DNA of 64,000 nucleotides, taken from NCBI GenBank assembly GCA_035610365.1, contig CM069435.1, positions 17,349,123 to 17,413,122 on the forward strand, read 5' to 3'. The notes under the pieces are model-generated. The model was not told the origin of the DNA. It made no database searches and worked only from the letters and a program-made list of their open reading frames with translations. Source of the DNA: Aquatica leii. Lineage: Eukaryota; Arthropoda; Insecta; Coleoptera; Lampyridae. A program made the translations under genes and the position numbers. Below are positions 11,863 to 23,581 of the stretch, one piece after another. The first letter of the stretch is position 1. The number at the start of each line of letters is the position of its first letter.

Positions 11863-13027
11863 CAGAAGTTCCCAAACTTTTTTGTGTCGTAGACCCCTTG
11901 CCATGTTTTTCGGTTTTGAGTAGACTCCTTACTTACCTGATATTGATTTTTTGTAAATTTTTAACTGTAGTGAAGTTTAGTGTTAAAAACTTAAAGTAAA
12001 AACACATGTTAAGTTTTATACATTTATTAATTGAATTTAAATTAAAACTACACAAAATCAAATTTTGTATCTGTTTTATAAAATATACGTAGCATAAAGT
12101 AAACATAAAATAAACTAAGCAATAAGTAAATGTTTTTAGTGAGAAGGATGAACCTGATGCTTTAATAATAAATTATCAACATTTGGCGTCAATTTTGTAA
12201 GGTTCAATCTTAAATCTCCTCGGCTAATGATGTCCAGTCTGTTTCTTTTTTTCGTTAGGAGATTGGTAACAGCGCTGAACCCCCTTTCCAATAGGTATGA
12301 CGATGGAAAGGAAATTAAAAATTTCCTTGCTATATTCCATAATACGGGAGAAGTAACGGGTATGTTGTTTTGTAACCAGAATTGCTGATATCCGTTTTTA
12401 AACTGAACCTTAAGTTCTTCGTTTGTACTTAATTCAGTCAGTTCCTCTTCTATTATGACATTCGTTTCTTCTATGTCACCATATGGGTTAATTATCCACG
12501 GTGGTATTACCATAGTCAAAACATACTCAAACCTAGTTTCAAAATCTGAATAGAGGCCATTTAAATGTTGAACGTAGGTTGAAACGTCGTTTTCTTGGCA
12601 GTTTGTCTGTGACAAATTGAGGAACTGGGAAAATTTGCCCCATCTAATATTTTACTTAATTAGTTTAACTTTGGCAAGAAACGCTGATAAGATGGACTTT
12701 GTTTTAATCAAATTTAGACTGTCGCCTTGTAACTGCAAATTAACCATATTAAATTTTGTAAACAAATCTGTTAAATAGGCGATGTCTGTTTACCACTTTA
12801 TTCAATTGTTTTTTAAAATTTCATCTTTAGTATCCAGAAATTCTAAAATAGTCTCAAAAAGTGCAAAAAATCTTGTCAAACATAAGCCTTTCGACAGCCA
12901 GCGTACTGCAATGTGAAGGAGTAATTGATTGTGTTTGTCATTTTCTTCACACAACTGCACACTGCACACTCCTTGCAAGTTGTCATAGACCCCTGGGGGT
13001 CGAAATAGACCACTTTGGGAATCACTA
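11863..13027 (-). mobile_element. hAT DNA transposon (ZBED5-like family), internally deleted, with intact ends
   Basis: The left end CAGAAGTTCCCAAAC (11863) and the inverted right end TAGTGATTCCCAAAG (ending 13027) match the CAGNGNTTCCCAAA terminal repeat of many hAT elements. The 8-bp sequence atatagac is directly repeated on both sides (11855-11862 and 13028-13035), the exact TSD length of hAT. The 1165-bp element is shorter than an autonomous copy because the N-terminal part of the transposase is missing. Movement would have been by cut and paste. Confidence 0.93.
12136..12990 (-). pseudogene. hAT transposase, C-terminal part
   Basis: An uninterrupted 159-codon frame (12136-12615) carries the hAT dimerisation region: LWNIARKFLISFPSSYLLERGFSAV, then LTKKRNRLDI.SRGDLRLNLTKLTPNVDNLL, closing HQVHPSH. 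This resembles domesticated ZBED5-type proteins. Upstream, in other frames, ..LAYLTDIFSKLNELNLSLQGD.. (about 12690-12790) continues the same protein. The N-terminal BED zinc finger and the first catalytic block are absent. The glutamate of the ERGFS motif, the hAT active-site region near the C-terminus, is kept. It is not expected to work, given stops around 12640-12660. Confidence 0.88.
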
Positions 13028-13441
13028 ATATAGACAAAAAACTAGATTATAGAACACTATTAGTATCTCTTTCAAGATACCGATAATTTCATACAATCTC
13101 TATGCAGTGCCGCGCCGATACTTAGTGGCGTCTGTGTGCTAAAATTTTCATGGCGCTTATGAAAATTATAGTTAAAAAAATTGTTTGGTATGGTTAAATA
13201 AAAAGTTAAGTAAAAACAAACAAATATCTATTCAAATGACAATAATACAAGAAATATAAAAATGGTAAAATATACAAATCAAATACACTATACAAGGTAT
13301 GTTAATACATATGTAAATGCAATGGTATAACTCTTAAAATAATAACAAAAAATCTTCCAACACGTAATTAAAACAAATTCTTCTTTACAAGTTGCTTCTA
13401 ATAAATAAAAATAAATAATTTTTTTTTCTGACGGAACTGTC

Positions 13442-13805
13442 AGGTAGACCTAGAGATCATTTCACGACTAAAGAACCGTGAGGTGCGCGTCGGATAAATA
13501 CGGAATTTGTCGATCATGCGAAATAAATTCTAACTAAAAACATCATCTGTAAACGATGTACATTAACTGTAATGGTTTACCTTTAATTGAACTAAAAAAT
13601 GAATGCATACAAGACGATGAATATAATATAAAAAAATATAAAACACAAAGATGAAAAAGAGTTTGAAACAACTTGTGGAATAAATGTGAACACTTCAAAC
13701 GCCGTATGAAAAGTGCAAACGTTTTTTGGTTAGCTAGTGTATTGACATTCGGAACAAAATTGGTTTCTGCGCAGCGGTTCTTTAGTCTTGAAATGAACTC
13801 TACCT
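13442..13805. repeat. Inverted-repeat (MITE-like) element
   Basis: Left end AGGTAGACCTAGAGATCATT, continuing with ACTAAAGAACCG (13442-13478). The inverted right end reads AGGTAGAGTTCATTTCAAGA, continuing with ACTAAAGAACCG (13769-13805). Arms of about 35 bp match except for a 4-nt gap and a few changes. The interior of about 290 bp is non-coding. No clear target-site duplication is seen, so the true ends may lie slightly further out. Confidence 0.6.
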
Positions 13806-13809
13806 AATA

Positions 13810-16800
13810 TTACAAAACAAAATAAAATCAATTTTCACAAATTAAAAAATCGACAACAAATCCACTTTTCGAGCCCATGTCGGGAAATTTTTTTATGATA
13901 TGGTGAATATCTATTTCTTCTAATATAGATGATTCTGTTGAGATGATAAATACATTTGATAACCGTTCAAACGGAGTAGAATTTGAATAGCATCTGCTAT
14001 TTATATTAGTGTTGAAAACACTTAAAGGAAGCTTGATTCGAAGGCTCGTGTAACGAAACGATGAAACGCTTAGATAAATCAAATCTGCAAGTTGCGGTGG
14101 TGCCCAATTTCACTTCATTTTTTGTATTTTTTGGATGCAGTGTTTATTATTATTATTAATCAAGATATTCCTTATGATTCGTTTTATGTTTTAAAAATAT
14201 AATAAGTCTTAATTTCACTCAGCAGTGATGAAAAATAATTATAGTAATTGCAGAATTAGATACGCGCGAGCTTCCGTTTTGTACGCTGCAAAAACGGTAC
14301 AATATAGATGAAAATTGCACATAAACAATTTATTGAGCACAAAAAAGTCCGCGGGAATGTATAATTATATCTAATAGTTTGAGAGTTACAGAATTTTAAT
14401 GTAATTTTCGTGCACCTTTGCACACTTGTATATTCGAAACTATTGAACGTAATTGTACCCTTCCACCGACTTTTTTATAGTAAATTTTGTCCTCTATAAA
14501 AATGTTTATGTGCAACTTTCTTCTATCTTGCACTGTTTTAGGATAATAGTTCATTGGTTGTTTTAAAATATTAAGCAATGTAACGTGCACATTTTTTCGA
14601 TTGATTACGTCTGATTTTAATTAACATTTTTGTGTTCACTGTTTATATAAATTCTTTTGCGCAATGCATTTGACGCACTGCACATGCGTTATGAGTTCTT
14701 CTTCTTAAGTCATCAACCATCTTGGGTACGGGTGTTGCCGCGTGAGGACGTGTTCGTCCTGCACAGCGTGCAGAAAATGTCCACATGTTAAATTTGTACG
14801 GTGGAATTCTGCGTTCGTCGTATGTAATAAACACCGCTTTTGTCTGTTTAATTTACGCTTTCGTCTGTTTAAAGGAACCCGTAATCTAAAAGGGGTAAGT
14901 GATTTCTTTGTTCCTCACACGTGGTGTGTAACCTTTTGATTTTGCGTTTTAGTTTCTTTTTTCCTGTACGTACGAACTGGAAGTTTTTTTTAATATACGA
15001 CTACGTTTCTGATTTATTCGATGCTTTTCGATTTGTGTACGTATGAATTCGTTGATGGTTACGAATATTTGGTTTGGATACGTACGCCTTTTTACGATTT
15101 TGAGGTTTGAAATGCGATATGAAAATATGGTTTACGCAGCACGTTTGATGTTAGTCACAACGTCGCTTTTACGAGGAATTTCCGTTATGAATTATGATTT
15201 TCATGTGTGAAAATCGATAATTATTCATGGTTACGTCTGATGTAATTTGATTTGGATGTTTCGAATGAAGATTATCATACGTTACGTTTGTTTACGATGT
15301 TCTGGTTATTGGATCTATACGGATATTCGATCAAATCAGGATTAATACGGAAAATATGGAAGTTAATTATGCATTTCAAGAATTTCGTAATGTTGCATGA
15401 ATCAGATGAGAAACGCGTAATTCAATTAAGTCACGTGATGACCACGCCCAATGCGCTGAAGTTACGAACAGCAACAAGTGATAACCTAACTCAATGACAC
15501 GTATGTAAATAACTTAAGTATTCGTTTTAAGATTTGTTTGTTTGTTTTTTTGGTTTCAATATTTGACCATTATTAATATAAAAAATATTGTGGCGTTCAA
15601 ATTATATTACAAATTATATTCCAAATTATATTTAAAATTACGTCAAATTAGAATTGTAAATATTAGTGTACGATTAGAATACCCGGACCCTGGTTATAAT
15701 TTCAATAAGACTCATTGCTTTAATTTATTGTTTGTGTGTTTATACGTTAATAAAGTCGTAAGAGCTAGTACGGTGCTTTATTATTATTATGTTATACGTT
15801 ATAAATTGACACCTTAAAGTAGATGTTACAAAATGGCACTAGAAAGTTTTAAGTGTTATAGTAAATCATTTCAATACAAAAATTGTGCGGTTTTGATGCT
15901 GGTGTAATATTACGACATCGACAAAGCTACCCTTAGCCGCAAAAAAAGCTGCGGTGGTTACCAAAAGCAACTCGACCGAAACATACATGTTTTACTAAAC
16001 CGATGATTTATGTTCAAGTTTCAAAATGCGCAAACGAAATAATTTAATAAACCTGATTTATAAAGTTTTATGATAAAAACTATCAGGAATTACTAGTTTA
16101 AATCATAAACAATTTCACTGTAAAGTTATCAACATAGAACGAAAGTAGGTAAAATAAAATTTGAGTAAATTTTGATTGTCGAAATTGTATCAACAGTCAA
16201 ACAATTGTTAAGATTATTAGCGTTATATGTGTGTTAAGAATAGAGGAAGAATCTATGTTAAAGTAAAGTTCATCTCTTTAAAGCTTTTTTATAGTCAGTA
16301 GCGCATTTGTTTAATATTAATTGGAGAAAAAAATGTAGAATCGGTAAAAAAAAGAGAATTTAATAAAAATGCATGTCGATTATTTTGCGTCGCGAATTGT
16401 TTTTAATGCGAGTCCAATCTGCTGTAAGTTTTGTTTAGATATGACAAAGAATCGCGAACGCGACAAACTGTTGAAAAAAATTCAATTCTTAAACTGTAGA
16501 TGCACATTTCCAAAGATGAATCGTGTCATAATTTTAGAAGTTGTAGAACTGTGAACCACTATAAAACTCGAATAAAATCCAGTAATCATTTAGTTTTGTT
16601 GTTTTTTTTAATGCGCATCAACTAGTTAGAGTGTGGTGAAGCAATTGTCAGAAATCACGCGATATAAATTGTTTATTTAATCATTGAATGATTTATTTAA
16701 TCCAAGCGTATTTAATCAAAGCCTGTTTAAATTTCTAAAAGTTCCACTTTGGCTCTAAAATTGATTGTGTCTAGAAAAAAAATTACATTTATCCAAATGC

Positions 16801-17300
16801 TTTCAAACGTATCTAAGCCAGCAGAAAATGAGTCAGTGGACGTGAATCACAATTTTTCGACCTTCCCTAGCATAACATCCTTGTGAACGCAATCTTATTA
16901 TTTGAGCTTTGCGAAGGTGAATTTTATCCCTTGAAAATATTTTGTGTCAAATAAAGTTTGATGTTTTGAGATTTTGTTGCTTGCTTTGTGTTTCTTACCG
17001 TACATCACTTGGAAAAGAAAAGCTAAGCGTTGCCAACACAGCCCAAATACCTATTTTTGTGCTTCTCTAGAAAAATTGTCTATAAAAGATGTACCCTTCA
17101 GTTTGCAATCATTTCGCACTAAACTATTACATACTACTAAAGCTATAATTGGGATACAACAGCCGGGACTGTTTGGATTTATAGTTTTTAATACTAATTC
17201 AATGCCGAGCACAATTTCCGTTCCTCTTGGAGAGATAAAAGGCAAACAAATTGAACAAAAATAGAAAAAATTAGTGACACCAGCCCATTTACATGCCATG
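13810..17300. other. Long stretch without recognisable gene
   Basis: Several short frames occur on both strands (for example around 14640-14940, 15250-15820 and 16970-17300) but none resembles a family I know. The part near 15730-15800, with AATAAAG followed by a GT-rich segment, could be the polyadenylation region of an old LTR, but no partner repeat was found. I see no terminal repeats. Confidence 0.3.
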
Positions 17301-17645
17301 ATGTTTGTACGAGTGCATGTATTTATGATAACGCAATCGGATTTCTCTCACTGGAAGCTATGATTTATCAGCGCGCAGCAATTCTTGATAATGATCTGTG
17401 TTGCTCATAATTTGTTATGACAAAAAATTTTCTATAGGTCATTGGTGTTGCTGATTCATCATCCTCCAGCGATGAAGAGGTTATGGGAAACAATTCTCAG
17501 GCATTTCATGGACAAATGTTAAATTGGTAAATTATTATACGACCATATTTTCGTTTAATATTTACAGCCATAGTCATTTGAAATGCCCTAAAATAAGCAA
17601 TACTGCATGTTCAGTCACATTCTAATAGTATTAATCGTATTTATA

Positions 17646-18345
17646 CCTGTAAATATATCTTAAGGTTATGCATTTTTCTTTGTGGTATAAATACAAAAAG
17701 GTGATTACCATTACTTAATTTTGTATGTATTTCTCAAATCATACGAAAAGGCTTTTAAATATTACTCTCAAATAAACGTTTTATAAAACCAAAATTTTCT
17801 TTATATTTTTTGTGCAAATTAAAAAACAAACACTTTTTTCTGATTTTGAATAACAATTTATTAACATATTTTTAATAAACATAGGACATACTATGTCCTC
17901 AAATTTTTAGGCAAGAAATGTTTTGAATAAAAATGCCGAAATTATATTTGCAAAATTATTTAAAAAGTTTTGTTACGTCTAAATTTTAACTATTAATGTA
18001 ATTTATTAAAATGTGTGTTTTGATAGTCACATTATTTTTGTATGTAGGATGTATAAGCCTGGCTTATCAGACCCGGAGTAATGTTTGGTTATAAGAATAT
18101 GCAGCGTTTGTTACTATAATTTATAAACAATTATACTTATATAATAATTTAAAAAAATAACGATACTTGTTTTTTGTTATAGAATTACTGTTTGTTTGTC
18201 GTATGAATACAAAAAAGTGATTACCATTATTAAATTCTATATGTGTTTCTTAAAATCATACGAGGAGACTTAAACATTACTCTGAAACAAGCGTTTTATG
18301 AAACCACAACTGCGTTTATGATTTTGTGCAAATTAATAAGAAATT
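17646..18345 (+). repeat. Pair of about 165-bp direct repeats (17666-17830 and 18180-18345)
   Basis: Both units share GATTACCATTA.TAAATT, AATCATACGA and an AAACNTTTTAT..AACCA core, ending in TGTGCAAATTAA. The head of the first unit (GTAAATATATC then GGTTATG, 17648) recurs a third time at about 18420, inside the Tc1-like element. The units are diverged and non-coding. They may be relics of a transposon related to the adjacent Tc1-like element. Confidence 0.65.
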
Positions 18346-18370
18346 CTACCGGATATGCATCTTACGATTA

Positions 18371-19323
18371 AGCGGATTAATAAATACCTCACTTATTAAT
18401 AAGTTTCATAATTACATTTTGTAAATATATCATCAGGTTATGGCCTTTTGTCGTATAAATATAAATTTTTCATTTAGAAAATTGTAATATAAATTGGGAG
18501 TTCCTAGTGGTAACATCATTGTTTATGTGATTATAATATTTTGTGAATATGCCTCGAAGATTAAGACAAATGGATTCTACCTTAGAATTAAGAGGAAGCA
18601 TTGTTGGCATGGCACAAACAGGAATGTGTGGGGATGGATATCTCAAGCGGGTCCAGGAGAGTTAGTGCAAGTGACACCACCTCGATTTACTTCAAAGCAA
18701 TACTTGAATATTTTAGATAATATCTTGATACCTTCTGTGAGAAGAATATTTCCACAAGATGAGCTGGAAATTATTCAAGTAGTCTAGGATAATTCTCCTA
18801 TTCATACAACACGAATTGTTAGGGACTGGATTGAAGATCAAAACGAAGTTGAAATAATTGAATGGCCAGCAAGATCACCAGATTTGAACTTAATTGAAAA
18901 TATCTAGGGTGCAATGATCAGAAACTGAGATAGTGATATTCAATTTAGAACACCTGAAAATATTATCCAACATTCACAATTAGTTTGGAAACGTTTTCGG
19001 GGATCACAGTTGTGTGAAAATTTAGTAAACTCTATGCAGTCTAGATTAGAAGCATGCATACAAAATAATGATTATTACACAAAGTATTAATTATTTCTAT
19101 ACAACTTTTGTATTGTTATTGTTTTTTATATGATAATATGTTTTTTTATTTAATTATATTATTAAAATAAACTACAGCATGAACTAACGTATGCTTATTT
19201 ATTAATATTTTATTAACGCAAAAGTGAGAAATACTTAAATAATTATTATTAAAATAAAAATAATATTAATAAATACGAAAATGTAATTATGATACTCATT
19301 AATAAGTAAAGTATTTAACCGCT
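18371..19323 (+). mobile_element. Tc1-like DNA transposon, internally deleted, TA-flanked
   Basis: The terminal inverted repeats are about 48 bp. The left begins AGCGGATTAATAAATACC (18371), and the right, read inverted, begins AGCGGTTAAATACTTTAC (from 19323). They then stay aligned through ACTTATTAATRAGT and CATAATTACATTTT. Both ends abut TA (18369-18370 and 19324-19325), the target of Tc1/mariner elements. The length of 953 bp is short for the superfamily because much of the transposase is gone. Confidence 0.88.
18549..19090 (+). pseudogene. Tc1-like transposase, N-terminal helix plus catalytic C-terminus
   Basis: ATG at 18549 opens MPRRLRQMDSTLELRGSIVG, typical of Tc1-type DNA-binding domains. 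After about 26 codons the frame shifts and jumps to the catalytic domain. That reads GPGELVQV..PRFTSKQYLNIL, LIPSVRRIFP, then an amber stop where VQDNSPIHT is expected (18786), followed by RIVRDWIEDQ, EWPARSPDLNLIEN and RFRGSQLCENLV.SMQSRLEA, ending near 19090. The second catalytic Asp (DNSP) and the Glu of LIEN are still encoded, about 35 residues apart. The first catalytic Asp region is deleted. Stops at 18786 and 18905 confirm a dead copy. Confidence 0.88.
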
Positions 19324-19580
19324 TAAACAAAAAAAAAGAATGTGACTAAGTGAACAAAAATTTAAATAAATAACATTATATTGGCACAAATATTTATTCT
19401 TACACCGGAAAATTCTGTTTGATAGTATCATTTATATTTAAACGAAATGAAAGTATAAAAGTTTCACTTTATTTATAAGTAATTTTGCACATATATTAAC
19501 GAAGGCTTCCACGGCCGGAATTTATACTAACATTAGAATGTTTTCCGGGTTTGGACCGTGTCATTGTTGTTGTAACCGAA

Positions 19581-19626
19581 GTTGTCAACGTTTCGCCCAC
19601 TTTCATAAGGAGCTTCATCAGGGCGT
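19581..19626 (-). ncRNA. Hammerhead ribozyme-like motif of PLE terminal repeat
   Basis: On the minus strand the conserved box CTGATGA (19615-19621) is followed by a potential stem II of four pairs (GCTC with GGGC), then CGAAAC (19590-19595). This is the minimal hammerhead layout known from Penelope-like elements. Stem III would be very short, as is usual for that group, so activity is uncertain. Confidence 0.65.
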
Positions 19627-19799
19627 GAGATAAATCGCAAAACTCAAACAAGCAACCGAAATCTAACTAAGCCTTCTATAGTCTTTATTACTATTTTAAC
19701 TACATCAACATAGGCGCTACAAGAAATGAGCAAAACTAACCCGGAACCAACAAAAAACAACTGACAGGTGAAAGGAACTAAAAGGAATTATCGTCAATA

Positions 19800-20830
19800 T
19801 GTCATCACATCCACTGTCATCTACAGAAACCGCTCTATGGAAGAAGCTGGACATTATTAAAACAACACAGTTAAAACCAGTACAAGCGGAAGTATTTAAG
19901 TGGAAAGTAGAATATGTACTAGAAAACAAAAGAAAACATTGTAACTACCTAAGATTAAACAAAGATCTAACAACAAATTTGTCCTCCGGATCTGCTTAGA
20001 GGCTTCGACTATCTAAGATACACAAAAGCATCATGCCACTTCGGCCCATAACCTGCTTTCGTAATAAACCTACATTCAACAGTCTATCATTTGTTAAGAA
20101 CTCTAAGCATTTTGTTAAAATGAAAGAGCCACTAGAGGTCATTCGAAACAAACTTAAAGAAAACGAGAACTTACAGTAAACAACCAGGCTACTAGTTTAA
20201 GGAATAATGAAACTATTATAATCTCAGAAACTCATATTTCTAAAGAAAATACAGATTTGAAGACGACGGCTTTCCAATAGGTTCATCTCTATCACCCATC
20301 ACTGCACACATACATGAACTGCTTTAAATCCCATGCAATAGAGAAAGCTAAATTTAAAGCTAAGATATGGCTTAGGTATGTAAACGATGCGTTTATGATT
20401 GGGAACCATAGTAGTTGACAACTAGATCACAACATCAAGCCATGCATCCAATTCTCCATGGAAAAAGAAAAGGAAGTCACTATCATTCTTAGAAGTTTAC
20501 GTAAAAAAACAATGGAATGATCCAGGCAGCTCTTTACAGAAAATCAACACATTCTGGCCAATATCTGAACTATGCAACCAATCACTCAACAACAATAAAG
20601 AAAGAAATATTCGACAGAGCCTACACGTTATGTGACAAAAAGAAGGAAAAACAAAAACATAAAAAGGGACCTAAAATAAAACACCTACCGAAAAAAGATA
20701 ATTGAAAAGCTTCTTTATAAACACTAAACCAACATAAGCCAGCAACCAAAAAAAGAAGAAGAGAAGATCTCTGAGACGATAAAACGCATAAGAAAAAATT
20801 AAAAAATGAATACAACGTTGAGATCATCAG
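19800..20830 (+). pseudogene. PLE reverse transcriptase, decayed
   Basis: A start near 19800 gives MSSHPLSSTETALWKKL, a PLE-style N-terminus. Then, after stops and frame changes, LSKIHKSIMPLRPITCFRNKP (about 20005-20065, the PKIHK..PLRPI box) and FPIGSSLSPITAH.YMNCF (near 20275-20325, LPMGSPLSPxxAxxYM box) follow. Next are IWLRYVNDAFMI (near 20365, the YVDD site with D to N at the third position) and IQFSMEKE. The block YRKSTHSGQYLNYATNHSTTIKKEIFDRA (about 20535-20620) is the RT-to-endonuclease junction. The GIY-YIG nuclease itself is not recognisable. Many stops make it a pseudogene. Confidence 0.85.
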
Positions 20831-21139
20831 TTACCATTAGAAGAGAGATATGAAGATCAGGTATCGCTCAACACTCCTGGAAAATACAATAAAAAATGAT
20901 ATAAGCTGAGATACAAAAAAAGTGACGAAGCAGCAGTCATCAATAACAAGGAGATCAACCAACCAAGTGCAAAAATAGGCAACGTGTGGAAGCCGCTAAT
21001 TAGACGCTTGCAAAAACTTAAACTACACTAGTGTTTCCATTAATTATTTTTTGTTTTGCTTAATTGCATTTTGTACGTTTGATCGGTTCATTAATCATGT
21101 CTGTAGTATATAAGTAGTAAGTAGTAAGTTTGTTAGTAT

Positions 21140-21190
21140 TTATTCACCTGATGACGGTTGCAGATATTCTACCTATCGAAACGTTGTGTA
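21140..21190 (+). ncRNA. Hammerhead-like motif at PLE 3' side (degenerate)
   Basis: CTGATGA at 21148-21154 and CGAAACGTTG at 21177-21186 are spaced as in PLE hammerheads. The stem II arms (GGT with ACC) are closed only weakly and are offset, so this copy is probably inactive. It is followed by an AATAAAA (about 21212) that could be the element's 3' end. Confidence 0.5.
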
Positions 21191-21249
21191 TATTTATTTA
21201 TTTTTGTTATAGAATAAAAAATGGAAATAAAGACAATGGAAGTCCAGAA

Positions 21250-23575
21250 ATGTGCTATTATATCAAACGATTGAAGTAGATTTTTTGCCTAGACGACTGC
21301 AGAAATGAATTAATAATGAACGAGCTCATATCCGTTATTAATTTTATACTATTTATTGGTATTTATAATCATGTTATTATTATTTTTTAAATTTAGATAA
21401 ATTAATCTTGTAATTAAAGTATTACATATTTTTACAAAAAAAACGAAAATGCTTTAAAGAAACAAATAAAAACTGTAACAAACATGACAAGTTGCAAACT
21501 AAAAACAGTTTTCTAATTTGTTTTTACTTGTTTCCTCAAATTATCTTTAAGTTGTTTTTCGTCGACATAATTTTTTTCCAGCAGGAATAATCGAATAGAA
21601 TTAAAAAAACTAAATTAAGTAATCTCATGTTATTTCTAAGGATCTCATCCTTTCGATTGCTATTAGCACGCGCGCAGCAACGTCCAAATGCAATTACATT
21701 GAGAAAATTTAGTCAAATTAAGAAAATTTGAATTTAAAACAAATTAAAACATTTTATTATTTTATTATATGTTCAATGACAAGTTTTTAAATGTAGAAAA
21801 TGAAAACCTAAAAAAATCAGTACATGTGTTTGTAAGAATGTACAAAAAAATTCATAAATTTATAAGAATTTCTGGATTTTGTACCACTTCCGTAAAGCTC
21901 ACTAATGTTTACGCAATACGAACTGTACAAGTAATTCGGATTTTGTACAGAACAACTTGTATAATTTGCGGCTTGTAAAAATATTTCTATGGCGAATTAA
22001 AGGGCTTAGATTTAGTGTGATTTACTTTATTAAGTTTTACAAATGTTAAAATAAGACACAATAAAACAACCTCTTGCGATAATTATTTATTAATTCATTA
22101 TTTTGTTCTACCAATTTGCAACATCTCGTAAAAAAATTACTTTATCAAATAAAAACATTTAATAAATTAATTGATATTAACGAGCAATTTAGATAAAATG
22201 GGCGAAATTGTTTGGCAATTAACGAATAATTAATCAAAGCAGCATTAAACACAAAATATAGGCCGCGTTATTTGGCAAAAGGGGAAAATCCTTTGGGAAA
22301 TGCTTGTTCTTGTTATTTAGGACGCACACGTACACAATCAAACAATTATATATTCAACAAATTTCACAAATACCAACCGTAACAGATAAAAGTTTAAATA
22401 TTTTTATTTAAAACAAAACAAATACTAAAATATTTGAAAATTAAAATTGACTAAAAAATCAATACACACTCTTGCCAAAAACAATGTAATGTAATTAGTA
22501 AAGTTTGTCAACATTTAATGTGATTATAAACTTTCTACTAGAAGAGATGCTTAATTAAAAGCTGGGAAAATTGGAATGTCGTTTACTCTTAAAAAGTCAA
22601 AAACAATTACTATCGTCTTGAATTTATTAAATTATCGTCTTGGAAGTATCCCTTAAAAGTTTTATAATATGTTGCTATGACACTGTTTTTTTGTCTGTAA
22701 TCAAATTGATTCCACTAATTGTAATTTATAATCTACATAAAAAAGAGGCGTAATTTAAACAACAGAGATATTAACAATAAATGATTCTCTTGATTTTAGG
22801 CGTAACTAACGTGTATATTTTCGTGAAAAGTTTTTTTCTTTGAGGATCAAATTATTATTAAGCTAATCTTTAATGTTTGTTAGTAACAAATTCGGATAAT
22901 TATGCACTGAAAAACTTGAATATGCAGATGCAAAGATCCTTTAAGAACATTAAAAATATGCAGTTAAATATGCATTTTACAAAAACTATTTTATTTGAGT
23001 TACAGATATGAAAACACGTTTTTGCACATACATAATATTCATTCACGTGATAAATATAATTCTAACATAATTGCTTATAATTACTTAAATATCTTATAAT
23101 TACAACATTTTTTGGGGTTATGCAGTTACACTTAATTACAACATGAGCAACAAAATTTCGAAAATAAGCTTGCGCCTGTTATCAGCTAATACAACTCTGA
23201 AAATTTCTTTTTAACATCGCATGATACTATTTGTTAAAAAGAAAATTGCCTGAATAAGGTAACATAAATGAAGAAAGTGGAGACGGTCGTGGGTTCCTTT
23301 AAAACAAATCCGTGCTTGATTGGGAAATTCAAAATAAAACAAATCAAAAACAAAAAGGCGTCAGGAAGATTTATAACTCAAAAACAGCCACTGGACTTTG
23401 TTACGATACTTTATCTCGTAACTTAAAAAGGCAGCGACTAACTCGGTTGGATTCGAAGACTGGGTCGTAAACTTCGTGGTGCTAAACTATAAAATAAGTT
23501 AAAAAGGCGCCAAAACGATGAAATATTAGGATGAGGGACACCGTTTAAATCTACCCAGAACTGTAACAGAACAAA
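21250..23575. other. Non-coding AT-rich stretch, presumed intron
   Basis: No supportable frame, terminal repeat or known element. The only points of note are AAAGGCGTCA (near 23357) and AAAGGCGCCA (near 23506), related to the AGGGCGCCA motif seen elsewhere. Confidence 0.4.
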
Positions 23576-23581
23576 GCATAA

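Larger units (their letters stand above)
19540..21240 (+). mobile_element. Penelope-like element with hammerhead-like flanks
   Basis: A minus-strand hammerhead-type motif lies at the left (19581-19626), a plus-strand one at the right (21140-21190), with PLE reverse transcriptase relics between them. The left 140 bp (19540-19680) is about 90% identical by eye to 62510-62650, which precedes the other PLE. This shows a shared terminal (pseudo-LTR) unit. Exact ends and target-site duplication were not found. Confidence 0.7.

Noticed and set aside
13100-13160. hAT-like end sequence (CAGTGCCGCGCCGATACTTAG)
   Set aside because: No inverted partner or 8-bp duplication could be found nearby.
14643-15817. 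Possible LTR or promoter region (AATAAAG, short frames)
   Set aside because: No second copy, no TG..CA ends and no duplication found in the window, so it cannot be supported.
16974-17299. Overlapping frames of 96 and 82 codons on opposite strands
   Set aside because: Neither resembles a known protein, and codon use is like the surrounding AT-rich DNA. Probably chance.
17440-17530. Exon-like stretch after TTTTCTATAG encoding an acidic, serine-rich string (VADSSSSSDEEVMG)
   Set aside because: No donor site in frame, an early stop, no second exon and no recognised family. Kept only as a remark in a finding.
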